A DNA stretch of 64,000 nucleotides from positions 11,006,657 through 11,070,656 of the forward strand of contig NC_080718.1 in NCBI RefSeq assembly GCF_019097595.1, given 5' to 3'. The DNA comes from Hemibagrus wyckioides. Lineage: Eukaryota; Chordata; Actinopteri; Siluriformes; Bagridae. Under the pieces are notes generated by a model. That model was not told the DNA's origin, searched no databases, and worked only from the letters and a program-made list of their open reading frames with translations. This document shows, one piece after another, positions 36,744 through 48,330 of the stretch. Within the stretch, counting starts at the first letter, position 1; each line of letters begins with the position of its first letter. Made by a program: the position numbers and the translations under genes.

Positions 36744-39700
36744 ACATGTGCATATGCATGTGCAAGACAGAAGAGAGAAAGATAGAAGGAGAAGTGGAGA
36801 TTTGCACCCTGTAGTTCTGTTTAGCTTGTTATTTTAACAAGTATTTTGTAAGAAGTATAGAAAACGTGAATTGTCACTTTCTATATTACTTTGTACAGTG
36901 ATTAATACTGAAATGTTACTTATAACCGTACTGCAGTTCTGTCAGCTAACATAGTGACTCACCTGTGTACAAACACAAAGCAAGTGTAAAGCAGACTTGA
37001 TGTAGAAAGAATATACATATTCAAGCCTATCCTGCCACCTAGTGGACATTTGTGAAATAGCATGTAGAAAATTAGCGTACACTGATTTTAAGTCGCCTTT
37101 TGAGAAATTACTCATTGCTATAGAGTTACTATTCTGAATTTATAGATAGTTTTCTTTCATTATTATTAGTATTTATATAATTAATAATTGCATAGTTGTA
37201 TTAATTATTTGTGAAAATAGAATAAAAATATTAAAGAAATTATTTATTTATTTTCATTAAAATTCTGATATATATCAGTCTGACAGAAAGCATTTAATAG
37301 AGACTGTTTGACATACTGTTTGATATATTAACTGTTTGCTACTGTTAATATATTGTTCTCTAAACTTATATTTATCTGAAAGGAATCTAGTGTTATTGTA
37401 TCTGAATCCATAGGGGGAGACATACATCAATTTATTGCTTCGGGACCTGTGATCTGTGTCACTTAGGAAACAGCTATATATAATGATTGCAAGTGATTAC
37501 AGCATCTTGTCTATAACATTTAGAGTAAAAGACAATGTATTAAACATTAATGATGGGCTGCATTACATTTGGTGGTTTAGAAGTGTGCTTTAAATAAGCC
37601 ACTGTAAACTCTATCCCCCATATGACCCAAAAGCATCTTGACCACCACTGTATACCAGTAACTGGAGATGTCTTTTTCATGGCTCTTTCCTTTTCCGTCT
37701 CCTTTAGATCTTCATCTCAGTCAACTGCCTGAGCACAGACTTTTCCTCTCAGAAGGGTGTAAAGGGTCTCCCGCTGAACCTGCAGATTGACACATACAGC
37801 TACAACAACCGCAGCAACAAGCCTATTCACCGTGCTTACTGCCAGATCAAGGTGTTCTGTGACAAGGGGGCAGAGAGGAAGATCCGCGATGAGGAGCGCA
37901 AGCAGTCGCGCAGGAAGGGCAAAAGTACTGATGTGAACTTGACGCCTTGTGAGTGTAGACTTCATTGCTCCATTTGTCCACGTTTGCTGATGAGAAAAAC
38001 ACTCATTATCAGATAATATAATGCACAAAAACTAGTAGGGGCAGGCAGATGATTAGCTATAAAGGACCTTAATTTTGTGTTGGTTTTGTTTGTTTTTTTA
38101 CTTACTGACTCTTATGCATGTGTATTAATGTGATTATTTTCTAGTTGTGGATGCCAAAATGGCTATGATGCACAAGCGTAGTGATATCACGGTGTTTAAG
38201 ATGATGTCAGACCTGGACACTCAGCCTGTCCTCTTCATCCCAGACATCCACTTTGCAAATTTCCAACGCCACGTGAGTAACTTCCTGTTTCATCAGAACA
38301 GTGTTCATTAAAGCTCATCACTCTTATGGCATATGATCTTGAGGGCAGTACACAAAATCTTAGTCACACCCAAAGCATCATCCACTGAGCTACACAATGT
38401 GGAATGAAAAACTGAGGCTTTATAGATAAGACTCCTTGTAAGCTTTTCTTGTAAGCTCACCCCCCCCCCATATGTAGTAGCAAACAATTCCAGAAAATGA
38501 CCAAACAAGCTGTACAAATACAGTTTGCACTACATAAGTGAATTGGTCAATTTCACTGAAGATACAGAATATGAATATGACTCATTCCGTTATCGTCTGT
38601 AGGAAAAAAAAACCTCTAGTTGAAGTGTTTCGCATAGTAGCAGTAAAATTTCCCGCAAACTATCCTAAGAGATAATAAATCAAGTCAGGTCAGTATGACC
38701 TCAGTGCTGTACTTGACTAACACGTGCAAACTGCATGCTCTCTCACTGAACAGAGCTCTTTATGGCACAGTTTTGGTTGTTATCAGGTTGGACTCTGATA
38801 GACGTAGCAATGGAATCCGAAAGCTTGCTCAGGTCCTTATTAAACATGTTTAATTTTATTTACAGGTAGCCATTTCTGTGGTACATAAAGAAATCAAATT
38901 ACAAATAAGAGGACCTTGACTATTTTTTAATGTTAACGAGTATTGAACTCTATTTCTGAGGTCATGTTCATAGCTTTCTACTGAATCACAGGTGAGTATG
39001 GTCCCTGATAAAGACCTTTAGCCTCTTTACAGTCTGCACACCAGCTGACCCCTAGAGCAGTATAAATCCAAAAATAAACCTTCTGACTGTTTGCTGTCCT
39101 GAATTACACAGAAAAACATTTGTTTTTTGCACACAGTGTTGGTGCGGCTCCAGTGCAAACCCACATAACCTATTTTGGGTTCAGTCACATAGAAGTTAAT
39201 GAAATACACACACACCAAGGATGGGGAATGGGACATTATGTTTTCACATAGCCTGAAAGCCTGCAGTGTGAATTATGGTGAAGTCAGATTCACTAAATAT
39301 GAATAATAATGAAGAGTTATGTCAAATAATATCTAACTAAAGAGCCATTTTTAGTTAATTTGTAAAGCACTATGGAAATCACAGCAAAAGTCAAACTTCC
39401 TTTTATACATCACATGCAATTTTTCTTTAAGAATGAATATGTTGGGGAGTATAGTAGTGTGGACATGGCCTCAGAAGAGAGTCTGTGTGTAAGCTAGCTG
39501 TAAATATCTATTTTACATTTGGCAAGCTACATACATGTTCATATGTTGTACAAGCTGCATTACACATTGTTCATAAACTTATTCTTGAAAGTTTTGTCCT
39601 TGGGTTACAAAGTCTGCATGAACATAGGCTCTATTCAGCAATAGATATCATTTTAAATAATGTCTTTTATCATGCTATTGCACTGAACAGTTTGAGTAAT

Positions 39701-41533
39701 TGTCCTTTGTTGTTTTTTTCACTCAGCCCTTCTCTCCTGAAGAAGCAGAAGATGGGTAGGTTTTCATATTTGTTATATTGCTTATTTGTATGATTTCTTC
39801 TGTCTCACAAAAAACATGCCAGTAGGTGAATTAGTTGTGCTATATTCCCTTAGGTGTGATTGAGTATTTGAATGAGTGTGTGCAAGGTGCACTACAATGG
39901 ACTGGCATCTAACTCGGGACATGTCCCTGTCATATACCCAGTATTCCTTAGATAGAAATTGGATGGGATAAAGCAGTTAATGAAGATATGAATGAATGAA
40001 TGCAACTCTCTCTCTCTCTCTCTCTCTACTCCTGTGTGCCAATTTATTGTGTACTATAGGGTAAAAGCCAAACTTTATCGAAATCTAGGAAACACCAGCA
40101 AAGTCAAGAAAAACAAACTGGGATTATTTTGGGTCAATGACTTTTCTAAGAACCATACACATCTATTTAATCTGTCTCTCTTTCTCTTTCAGCTCAGGAA
40201 TGAAAAGATTACCCTACTCAGAAGATGAGTTTGGATCTCCTCCTAATAAGTTGGCCAGGGTGGATGAACCAAAAAGAGGTGTGCAATGTTTTTATACTTG
40301 TCTACATTTTATGTTTGTGCACCAATTTTCTGTACTAAATCTTGTTTGCATGAGAGGAGTGTAGAGCGTGTACAGAAAGGAGTGTGTTTGTTTGGTAACA
40401 GACTGTGTCTGTCACCATGGTACAGTCTCAGTGGAACGTTGCTTCAAGGTGCTTCATTACCTAAAACCACCCCTGTCTCTTCCTCCAATCACACACTTGC
40501 ATCTAGTTCCCTTGTGTATTTTTATGGGCAGCATGTAGGGCTTTTTCTTTTTTTTTTCTCTCTTTTTTTTGCCCTCAGTGCAGAACAGTGGTGGGATGTT
40601 AAGTACACATGAGCAAACACATATTTGTGTTTCCTACAACCTATGACCTACAATAGAAAGATCAGTGAGTGTTCATGTTGCTGTGGCATGGTGTGCAGGT
40701 GAATATGTGTGTTTGGACTGGCTTTGCACCAAAATCAACATTGCTGTGTGTACTTCCCTGCACTGTGCACTGTGCTCTATACTGCATCCTCTACCTTGCT
40801 CACTCAAACATAACTCCCACTCCATAACTCTCCATAACGCTCCTCCAACAGGCTCAAGGAACTTGATGTGGGTCTTGTGGTTTGGGCAACATCCCTAATT
40901 GAAAGGAACAGTATGTGAGGTGCAACGTCACTAGAGCCAAGGACACACAGAACAGATCAAATGCTCTCCCCAGGCCACATAAACCTTTCACCGTCGTAAA
41001 ATAGATGATGTTGACTTTTTATTGCTGGTAAAAGGTTTTTTTTCTTTGGTAGCTCTGATCTCAGTTTTGAGAAGCCCAGAGAAAGCATGCATATGTGTAT
41101 ATCTGTATAAGTTTGTGAGACCACAATTGACCACATTGTTCTGGCCCTTCCAGTATTGCTGTATGTGCGGAAAGAGACAGAGGAGGTCTTCGATGCCCTC
41201 ATGCTGAAGACTCCTACACTGAAAGGACTGGTGGAAGCGGTGAGTTCTCTTTACTGTAGTGCTTCCTGAACTTGTCACTGAGCCACCCAGACTGTCACAT
41301 ATTCCTCATCCTATTTGCCTAATACACTTATACCAGAAAATCATGTGGGGCAATTTTTTTTCTTCTGGGAGAATTCAGCATCCACATTGGAAACAATATC
41401 CCATGTCTGATGCAAACATCAATGTCTCTCCTATCTGTCAGATAAATTAGATGGAACAGAAAATTGCATGCATGATTTACTTTTCCTTTCCTCCTTCCCA
41501 GTAATTATTTAATCCATCTAAAACCAGAATAAA

Positions 41534-41607
<74 letters not shown>

Positions 41608-42848
41608 TATATTGCCAAAAGTATTCGCTCACCCAGAATCAGAATCAGGTGTTCCAATCACTTCCATGGCCACAGGTGTATAAAATCAAGCACCTAGGCA
41701 TGCAGACTGTTTTTACAAACATTTGTGAAAGAATGGGTCGCTCTCAGGAGCTCAGTGAATTCCAGCGTGGAACTGTGATAGGATGCCACCTGTGCAACAA
41801 ATCCAGTCGTGAAATTTCCTCGCTCCTAAATATTCCACAGTCAACTGTCAGCTGTATTATAAGAACGTGGAAGTGTTTGGGAACGACAGCAACTCGGCCA
41901 CGAAGTGGTAGGCCACGTAAACTGACGGAGCGGGGTCAGCGGATGCTGAGACGCATAGTGCGAAGAGGTCACCAACTTTCTGCAGAGTCAATCGCTACAG
42001 ACCTCCAAACTTCATGTGGCCTTCAGATTAGCTCAAGAACAGTGCGCAGAGAGCTTCATGGAATGGGTTTCCATGGCCGAGCAGCTGCATCCAAGCCATA
42101 CATCACCAAGTGCAATGCAAAGCGTCGGATGCAGTGGTGTAAAGCACGCCGCCACTGGACTCTAGAGCAGTGGAGACGCGTTCTCTGGAGTGACGAATCG
42201 CGCTTCTCCATCTGCCAATCTGATGGACGAGTCTGGGTTTGGTGGCTGCCAGGAGAACGGTACTTGTCTGACTGCATTGTGCCAAGTGTAAAGTTTGGTG
42301 GAGGGGGGATTATGGTGTGGGGTTGTTTTTCAGGAGCTGGGCTTGGCCCCTTAGTTCCAGTGAAAGGAACTCTGAATGCTTCAGCATACCAAGACATTTT
42401 GGACAATTCCATGCTCCCAACTTTGTGGGAACAGTTTGGAGCTGGCCCCTTCCTCTTCCAACATGACTGTGCACCAGTGCACAAAGCAAGGTCCATAAAG
42501 ACATGGATGACAGAGTCTGGTGTGGATGAACTTGACTGGCCTGCACAGAGTCCTGACCTCAACCCGATAGAACACCTTTGGGATGAATTAGAGTGGAGAC
42601 TGAGAGCCAGGCCTTCTCGTCCAACATCAGTGTGTGACCTCACAAATGCGCTTCTGGAAGAATGGTCAAAAATTCCCATAAACACACTCCTAAACCTTGT
42701 GGACAGCCTTCTCAGAAGAGTTGAAGCTGTTATAGCTGCAAAGGGTGGACCGACGTCATATTGAACCCTATGGATTAGGAATGGGATGTCACTTAAGTTC
42801 ATATGCGATGCGAGTCAAGGCAGGTGAGCGAATACTTTTGGCAATATA

Positions 42849-42919
<71 letters not shown>

Positions 42920-44026
42920 GCATAACCCACAATACAGTAGGAGTAATTGCCTAACCAATTCCCAAGGGCCAGGCAAGTTTAAGGGTGGGCGGGTGTTATC
43001 AAAATATATTCATTAATGCTTCACTAATCAACCTGTTGGGCCCAATGATGAGGTCTAAGCATGTCACTGCCCTAATGGATATTAGAATCTACAATCAAAG
43101 GATATATGCTAGCTTAGTACAGCTCCAAAACTCATGGTGCCCAGATTCAACAACAGGCCATACATACTAAAAGGGGCATGGTATGGCTTATCTAAAGTCC
43201 AGTGGATAGGGAATGTTTGTCTGATGTTTACCGCTGTTAGGAGAAGGAATCTAGGTAACATGGCACACAGATGGCTGTAGGTATCACAGACAAGGGCTTG
43301 CAAGCAAAGCATGCAGACGGGTACATCCAGAATTGTGAGGAACGGCATGCTTCCATGTGTTTGTGTGTGTGTTTATATATATAAAGTGTGTGTGTGTGTT
43401 AGTGAATGATGACATTGTAGACACACATTACACTGGTATGGGCTAAGAGAATGTGGGGAGTAGACTGACAGGTGGGTGGTCATCGGGGAGGGAGGGAGGA
43501 GTGGTGAATTCGCTACGCTAAGCCTCCTTTAAAATAAATCGACCTATGATACGACTTGGCAACGCACCCATTTGCTTCCGCTCACAAATGTTCCATTAAA
43601 TCACTGCAGAGGGGTCACATAATTCACCCACATGTTTTCAGCTTTCCTTTATAAGGAACAGCAATACCATATATGGATTACTTATTGAGGTAATACTTGT
43701 GAAAAATCATTGAAACATTTTTTTTTTTCTCTTTCAGATTTCAGAGAAGTATGAGGTTCCTCTTGAGAAGCTAGGGAAGGTATACAAGAAGTGCAAAAAA
43801 GGGTAAGTGTTTTTTGGGGGGTTTTTTTGCATTTGGGTAAGCTTACTCTAACCCATGACCATTTCAGCATTGCACTCTTGTTAAAAAAAACAAATTGTGT
43901 CATTTCAACAGGATCCTGGTCAACATGGACGATAATATTATCAAGCATTACTCCAACGAGGACACTTTTCAGATCCAGATGGAGGAAATGGGTGGAATGG
44001 TGAAGCTCACTCTCACTGAAATTTGA
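29073..44026 (+). CDS. grhl1: Grainyhead-like transcription factor 1, 15 coding exons
   Basis: Sequence-specific transcription factor of the Grainyhead/CP2 family, acting in the nucleus as a dimer on AACCGGTT-type sites in epithelial genes. Coding exons: 29073-29092, 31506-31692, 32591-32664, 32752-33118, 33634-33716, 33967-34123, 34208-34319, 35306-35400, 37708-37948, 38145-38272, 39727-39755, 40193-40278, 41154-41239, 43738-43802, 43912-44026. All junctions are GT/AG and keep frame, giving 614 residues (human GRHL1 is about 618). Residues 1-94 are the N-terminal activation region and carry the conserved block [20 protein letters not shown]. Roughly residues 230-480 (exons 5-10) are the CP2 DNA-binding domain, with the blocks [19 protein letters not shown] and SYNNRSNKP. 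Residues about 527-614 (exons 13-15) are the C-terminal dimerisation domain, ending TLTEI. VKTE at 156-159 is a SUMO consensus that has an IKTE counterpart in human. The N-terminus [16 protein letters not shown] marks it as GRHL1 rather than GRHL2 or GRHL3. No break was found. Confidence 0.96.
32020..32115 (+). repeat. SINE tail in grhl1 intron 2
   Basis: AAGAATTTCACTGTGCTGTA and the bases around it match the 3' part of the SINE at 56.9 kb. The head is absent. Confidence 0.65.
32247..32540 (+). repeat. 59-bp minisatellite in grhl1 intron 2
   Basis: Five tandem copies of a 59-bp unit start at 32247, 32306, 32365, 32424 and 32483. The unit includes CTATGGCAC and GGAATAAATAACAGGTCATC. The last three copies are nearly identical (ACTGAACATATTG), while the first two read ACAGAATGTATTG. 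It ends 50 bases before exon 3. Confidence 0.93.
39828..40002. repeat. Interspersed repeat in a grhl1 intron
   Basis: AATGGACTGGCATCTAAC and AGCAGTTAATGAAGATATGA match the 3' end of the repeat at 56.5 kb. Lies between exons 11 and 12. Confidence 0.5.
41536..41604. repeat. (TA)n microsatellite, left of Tc1 insertion
   Basis: A pure TA tract that meets the Tc1 left end. The tract resumes at 42852-42916. Confidence 0.95.
41605..42851 (+). mobile_element. Tc1-type transposon, complete, inside a grhl1 intron
   Basis: A 1247-bp element begins CACTATATTGCCAAAAGTAT and ends with the inverse of that sequence, flanked by TA. It sits between grhl1 exons 13 and 14, in the same orientation as grhl1, and splits a (TA)n microsatellite (41536-41604 and 42852-42916). 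Its transposase frame is open from end to end. It is the most complete of three copies of this family in the window. Confidence 0.92.
41733..42764 (+). CDS. Tc1-type DD34E transposase, open frame
   Basis: Cut-and-paste transposase of the Tc1/mariner superfamily. The frame is open from 41649, but the Met at 41733 ([10 protein letters not shown]) is the usual Tc1 start and gives 343 residues, close to the family norm. The N-terminal half has the paired helix-turn-helix DNA-binding region, with a GRPR-type AT hook between the two (SGRPRKL). Catalytic Asp are encoded at 42192 (WSDESRF) and 42465 (QHDCAPVH), and the Glu at 42570 ([11 protein letters not shown]). There are 34 residues between the second Asp and the Glu, so DD34E. 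Three residues differ from both sister copies: Cys in ICQSD, Trp in LEWRL and Leu in SLLRRVE. Activity is therefore doubtful despite the open frame. It has no role in grhl1. Confidence 0.9.
   Translation: MGRSQELSEFQRGTVIGCHLCNKSSREISSLLNIPQSTVSCIIRTWKCLGTTATRPRSGRPRKLTERGQRMLRRIVRRGHQLSAESIATDLQTSCGLQISSRTVRRELHGMGFHGRAAASKPYITKCNAKRRMQWCKARRHWTLEQWRRVLWSDESRFSICQSDGRVWVWWLPGERYLSDCIVPSVKFGGGGIMVWGCFSGAGLGPLVPVKGTLNASAYQDILDNSMLPTLWEQFGAGPFLFQHDCAPVHKARSIKTWMTESGVDELDWPAQSPDLNPIEHLWDELEWRLRARPSRPTSVCDLTNALLEEWSKIPINTLLNLVDSLLRRVEAVIAAKGGPTSY
42852..42916. repeat. (TA)n microsatellite, right of Tc1 insertion
   Basis: Continuation of the TA tract on the other side of the Tc1 element. Confidence 0.95.
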
Positions 44027-44254
44027 ATAGCCTCCTCCCCCCAATATGGACTGTTTACATGCCTCTGTGTCTGTGTCCATGGCCTTGGAGGTACCTCAGG
44101 CCTTCCATGCACTTCTTATCTGTGGTTTCCTACATGTAGCTAAGACTAAGATTTTCTCCTCAAATCCTATTTTGTGTGTGCATCTATGACGTGAAGTGTA
44201 TGCTAAACTATGCAATGTGTGAAAAGAGATTGGAGTGGGAAAATGTATATGCCT

Positions 44255-44315
<61 letters not shown>

Positions 44316-45650
44316 CTGAAGTTTTGAGCCATATATTTTATTTTTGGAATGTACAAAAAAAGAGAGAGAAAATATCTTGTCTTTAATAGTCTGAGAATCT
44401 GAGAAAGAGTGGAGGTACTAAAAAGTAAGATTGCCTTTTATTATTTAATCGGTGTTACAGAGCTTTAAAACCAACTGCACTGGAGATCTTGATATTTAAA
44501 GGTGAGAGCTGAATTCATGCAGTAAATGGGGTATTGTTGCTGTTAGAGGGATTTTTAGGGCATTCTCACTGGTTTCTGTATTTATACATAAACACTGAGC
44601 AGTATTTAGTGTGTACAGCATAACCCTTTGCTGAGCAGCTCGATGAGGTTCTGTTTCACCAGTGTTGCTTGCGTACGTATGTGTGAATAAGTGCATATTA
44701 TGGTTCTCTATACAAATGTGATACAGAGGTAGATATGTCCTTAAAGTAAATTCTGTAATTTCTGCAGCGGAAAGTTCTCGTTCTGCATTCAAACAAGAAA
44801 GAAACAGAGCAACGTGAATTCCATGTAAAGTCCATGTAGGTTTTTTGCTTCTGGTGCTGCTTAACTAGCAAAATTCTAGATGAGGAAACATAAATATATC
44901 ATTTATTTAGTAAGCCACCAGTCAGACACTATTAATTTTAATTTTGTTAAAATTAATTTTGTGCTCTTTTTTTTTATTATTCTGATCTAAAGAGCTTTCC
45001 TAGGTAAAAGTCTCTGTAACAACTCGACAAGAATAAACTCATACAGAACCAGAAGTACCATGCAAGATATGACATGCAACAGTTTCTCCATACAGAGTGC
45101 CAAGTCAATAGTATTACGTTTAGACTATACAGTTTATTCAGTGTCCACAGATCATGGCTTCATTTTAAATTTGGTCTTTATTATTGTCTTTATCTGTCAT
45201 CCTATTCGGAGCCTTCTTAATTTTTTTAAACTACAGACTCTATAGCATCAGGGTTTTTTTTAAACAATTTTCTATCTCATATATCTGCTGACTCTTTTTT
45301 TTTATCAAAGTACTTATCTATATATTTATTGTTATATTTGGGTGGGGTATTTTTTTTATATTGTTTTGCAAACAAAATGTGCATTGCTGTTATATACTGT
45401 TACATGTTAAATGCTTTTTATATGGAATCAACACTATAAAACTATGATGTATTTATGCACAGGGTAGATCTGTAATTCTGTCAGCTCCTACGGCGATATT
45501 TGCCTCGTGATCCCTACGGCTACTTTTTTGGATTCGATGTTAGGGTCATCTGGCAATGCTTATCAGAATAGAAAAGGCTCAAATGTTCTTTGCTGTATGG
45601 CTTTAGCTGTTATTATGTGCACACATTTTCTTTTAGTCGCAATAAAAGCC
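44027..45650 (+). other. grhl1: grhl1 3' UTR with candidate poly(A) signals
   Basis: The sequence after the grhl1 stop is AT-rich and non-coding. Candidate AATAAA signals are at 45032-45037 and 45641-45646, giving a 3' UTR of about 1.0 or 1.6 kb. A (TA)n tract lies at 44257-44311. Which signal is used cannot be told from sequence. Confidence 0.5.
44257..44311. repeat. (TA)n microsatellite in grhl1 3' UTR
   Basis: A pure TA tract within the predicted 3' UTR. Confidence 0.95.
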
Positions 45651-45857
45651 AGCTTGGCTTGGCTGTTGTGATTGGCCATGTGTCGCGTGGTTTTCTATTG
45701 GCTGCGGCCAAAGCAGTCGTCCTGGCAACAGGGTCTGTGATCCAATGGCCCATCTGTCTGGAGGACAGGAAGTGGGCGTGGAAATGGAGCGACTCAGAAG
45801 AGCCGTGTCCTCAAATACTCCTGTGTTCCACAACGCTATACTGAGCTTCATAATGTA
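45641..45857. promoter_or_regulatory. CCAAT-rich block after grhl1, part of an inverted repeat
   Basis: Inverted CCAAT (ATTGG) at 45671-45675 and 45697-45701, CCAAT at 45742-45746, then GGAAGTGGGCGTGG (ETS-like plus GC-like). This looks like a promoter, but its right half recurs inverted at about 46627-46740, so it may be a transposed copy of regulatory DNA or a repeat. No gene is attached. Confidence 0.35.
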
Positions 45858-46626
45858 CATGTGCCTTTAATACACTCCAGCTATATTGACTTACAGTGTC
45901 TTAAAAAACATTATGTTTAAGGCTTGCACATTTGCATTTTTGTCTTGCACAGCATTCATTTTAGACATTTCATGAGAATTGTTAGAATGTAATGTAATAA
46001 GACAAATCAAAGGACAAATCAATGAGCTTTCACACATGCTAGATTAGACTGTCACAACCAAGCAGAGTCTAACTCCTTATTTTATTAAACATTAGACCCA
46101 AGTGCATTGTAATGCAACAGCAGGACTCAAACAGGCATGTAGACCTAACCTTGTGTATATAACGAGATGGAAGTCTCTTGAGAAGGTTGAGAGTGAGGTG
46201 TGTGTAGGAGGGGAGTTTCTAATGTTTACAAGCGCACTAGGAGCAGTGGGCTGCAGATAAGAGGAGGAGAGATCTGGTTAGACTTTAACCAGGCAGCCAA
46301 CGCCTGGACGCCACGGCTCTCTGTGGTTAGCCATCTGCTTTCTGTTTACTACCTCCCTTCTTCCTCTCGCCCTTTTTTGTTGCTGCTTCACTGTCCATTT
46401 ATTTCTCTGCAATCTTGTATAGTAAATCTTCTGGTCTCTTCTGGTATAGCATATCATTGAAATCTCAACATGGGCAGATAAAAGACACAAGTTTTTAAAT
46501 GCATTTAACATTTAATGGAAGAAGTAATAGGAATGTGAAAGTGCTCAAACACAGTAACATGGCTGCTGGGTTTTAAGTACTCGAATATTTCTTGATAGAT
46601 GTAGTGCTCTAATTCACTTAGAAGTA

Positions 46627-46740
46627 CATTATGAAGCTTGAGCATAATGGAGTGAAGGGATGTGAAGAAAGAGGGGAATTTAAGGACACAGCTGCCCCAA
46701 GCCATTCCTTGTACATGCCCACTTCCTGTCCTTTTAATGC
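46627..46740. repeat. Inverted, diverged copy of the 45.7-45.86 kb block
   Basis: ACATTATGAAGCT and CATGCCCACTTCCTGTCC line up with the inverse of the block ending at 45857. In translation both give a similar peptide (F-x-D-T-A, then PTSCP), but neither sits in a long frame. Confidence 0.5.
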
Positions 46741-47202
46741 ATTACACATCTACAAAACAAAAAATAAATGTACTTACCACAACCCATTTTTTGATGGGAT
46801 AATGGTCTTAACAATGGAAATTTGCCATAATGACTTTGTTTTCAACCTGTCAGAAAGATGACGCATACCTGACACTGTGTGTGTGTGTGTGTGTGTTTAA
46901 AAAAAAATAGAAAAAAGTCTCAATCAACAATTCTAAAAGCATTATATATTAATCTACCTGGCGACACAGAGGATGGAACAAGCAGCGACAAATCTGACTT
47001 GATCTCGAGACTTACCTGCTTAAACAAACACTCTACAAGCATCTGTAAAAGTGAAAGACAGGAACTGAGGAGAATCGAAGAGCAAAAAAATAACCGTAGG
47101 CTCTTCCTTTTAAAGTAGTGGCCTATGTTACTTCTAGGTCTCTTGTATTTCACATGCTCCACCAATAACAGTCAGAGAGCTTCATGTCTTGGATCCACGT
47201 TT

Positions 47203-47305
47203 AGATTATATATGTTGAGTGCCTTGCATAAGTATTTACCCCCTTGAACTTTTCCACATTTAGTAGCATTACAGCCTGGAATTGAAATAGATTTAATACA
47301 TATTA
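47203..47305. mobile_element. DNA-transposon end fragment
   Basis: GCCTTGCATAAGTATTTACC and the bases after it match a terminal motif (with CCCCTTGAACTTTTCCACAT) that is common in fish non-autonomous Tc1-like elements. Only one end is present. Confidence 0.5.
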
Positions 47306-47789
47306 TTATGACATTCATGTACACAAAATAATCCTTAGTATTGAAGAGTGGAATATTTATTCTAAAAAATAAGGATACTATATTACCAGTCAAATGTGTA
47401 AAAGTTGTGATTGTGTGTTCTTATACTGGGAGATTGATGCATTGATTGATCATAATTATCATGATCATTAATTAGAATTCATTATAAATTGACTATTATC
47501 AAAAAAGGACAAACAACTGGTGGGTAATAAAACATTTTTTAAATATTTTTTTTTAAAATTGATGTGTAAATAAATCAGTGCAGTGATTTTCCTGTATCTC
47601 TGATACTTAGAATAGTCCTTCTCTATGTTACATCATTTATATATTAACAGTAGGCCTACTCCAGATTCTGAGAAAAGTTGGTGATATATTAATCAGAGGA
47701 TCATTGTATCACAACACTTTTGGTAGCAGATTCAGTGCTATTGTCAAATATCAAATAGTTGCACTCAATCAATTTTGTATAGGATTGTA

Positions 47790-48032
47790 CAAAGCCTTTA
47801 TTATCACCACACATACATTACAGCACAGTTGAATTATTTTCTTTGCATATCCCAACTGAGGAATTTGGGGTCAGAGCACAGGGGCAGCTATGATACAGCA
47901 CCCCTGGAGCAGGGAGGGTGCTCAGGGCCTTGCTCAATTGCCCAACAGTGGAGTTTAGTGGTGCTGGGGCTTGAACCCAAATCCTCTAGTTAACAACCCA
48001 GAGCCTTAAACACTTGAGCTACCACCACTCAA
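47790..48032 (-). repeat. tRNA-derived SINE, reverse copy
   Basis: Inverse of the SINE at 56.9 kb, complete from tail (AAAGCCTTTATTATCACC) to head (CACTTGAGCTACCACC). It is diverged, so it is older than the 56.9-kb copy or came from another subfamily. Confidence 0.8.
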
Positions 48033-48059
48033 AATTTGTGCATTGAATTGCACATTACA

Positions 48060-48330
48060 GCATTTTGGGAGACAACATAAATTTACTTGTTTATACAACA
48101 AAGCAGATGAGGGTAAAGGGTCCAGCAGTGGCAGCTTGGCAGTTCTGGGATTGAACTTCAGGCTGGGATCACCTTCAGATCAGTAGTTTAGTTGATCAGG
48201 ACCATCCAGAACAATAAGTCGGCAGGTGGCACACCTAAGAACCTTAATCAGTTCAATTCCATTTTATTTGGATAGTGCTTAACAGACATTGTTGCAAAGC
48301 AGTTTTACAGCAATATAACTATATAACTAA
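48060..48330. repeat. Two SINE/LINE-tail fragments
   Basis: 48060-48175 holds a CCAGCAGTGGCAGCTTGGCA fragment. 48243-48330 holds a fragment (TCAATTCCATTTTATTTGG) of the repeat also found at 61.3 kb. Both are truncated. Confidence 0.5.
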
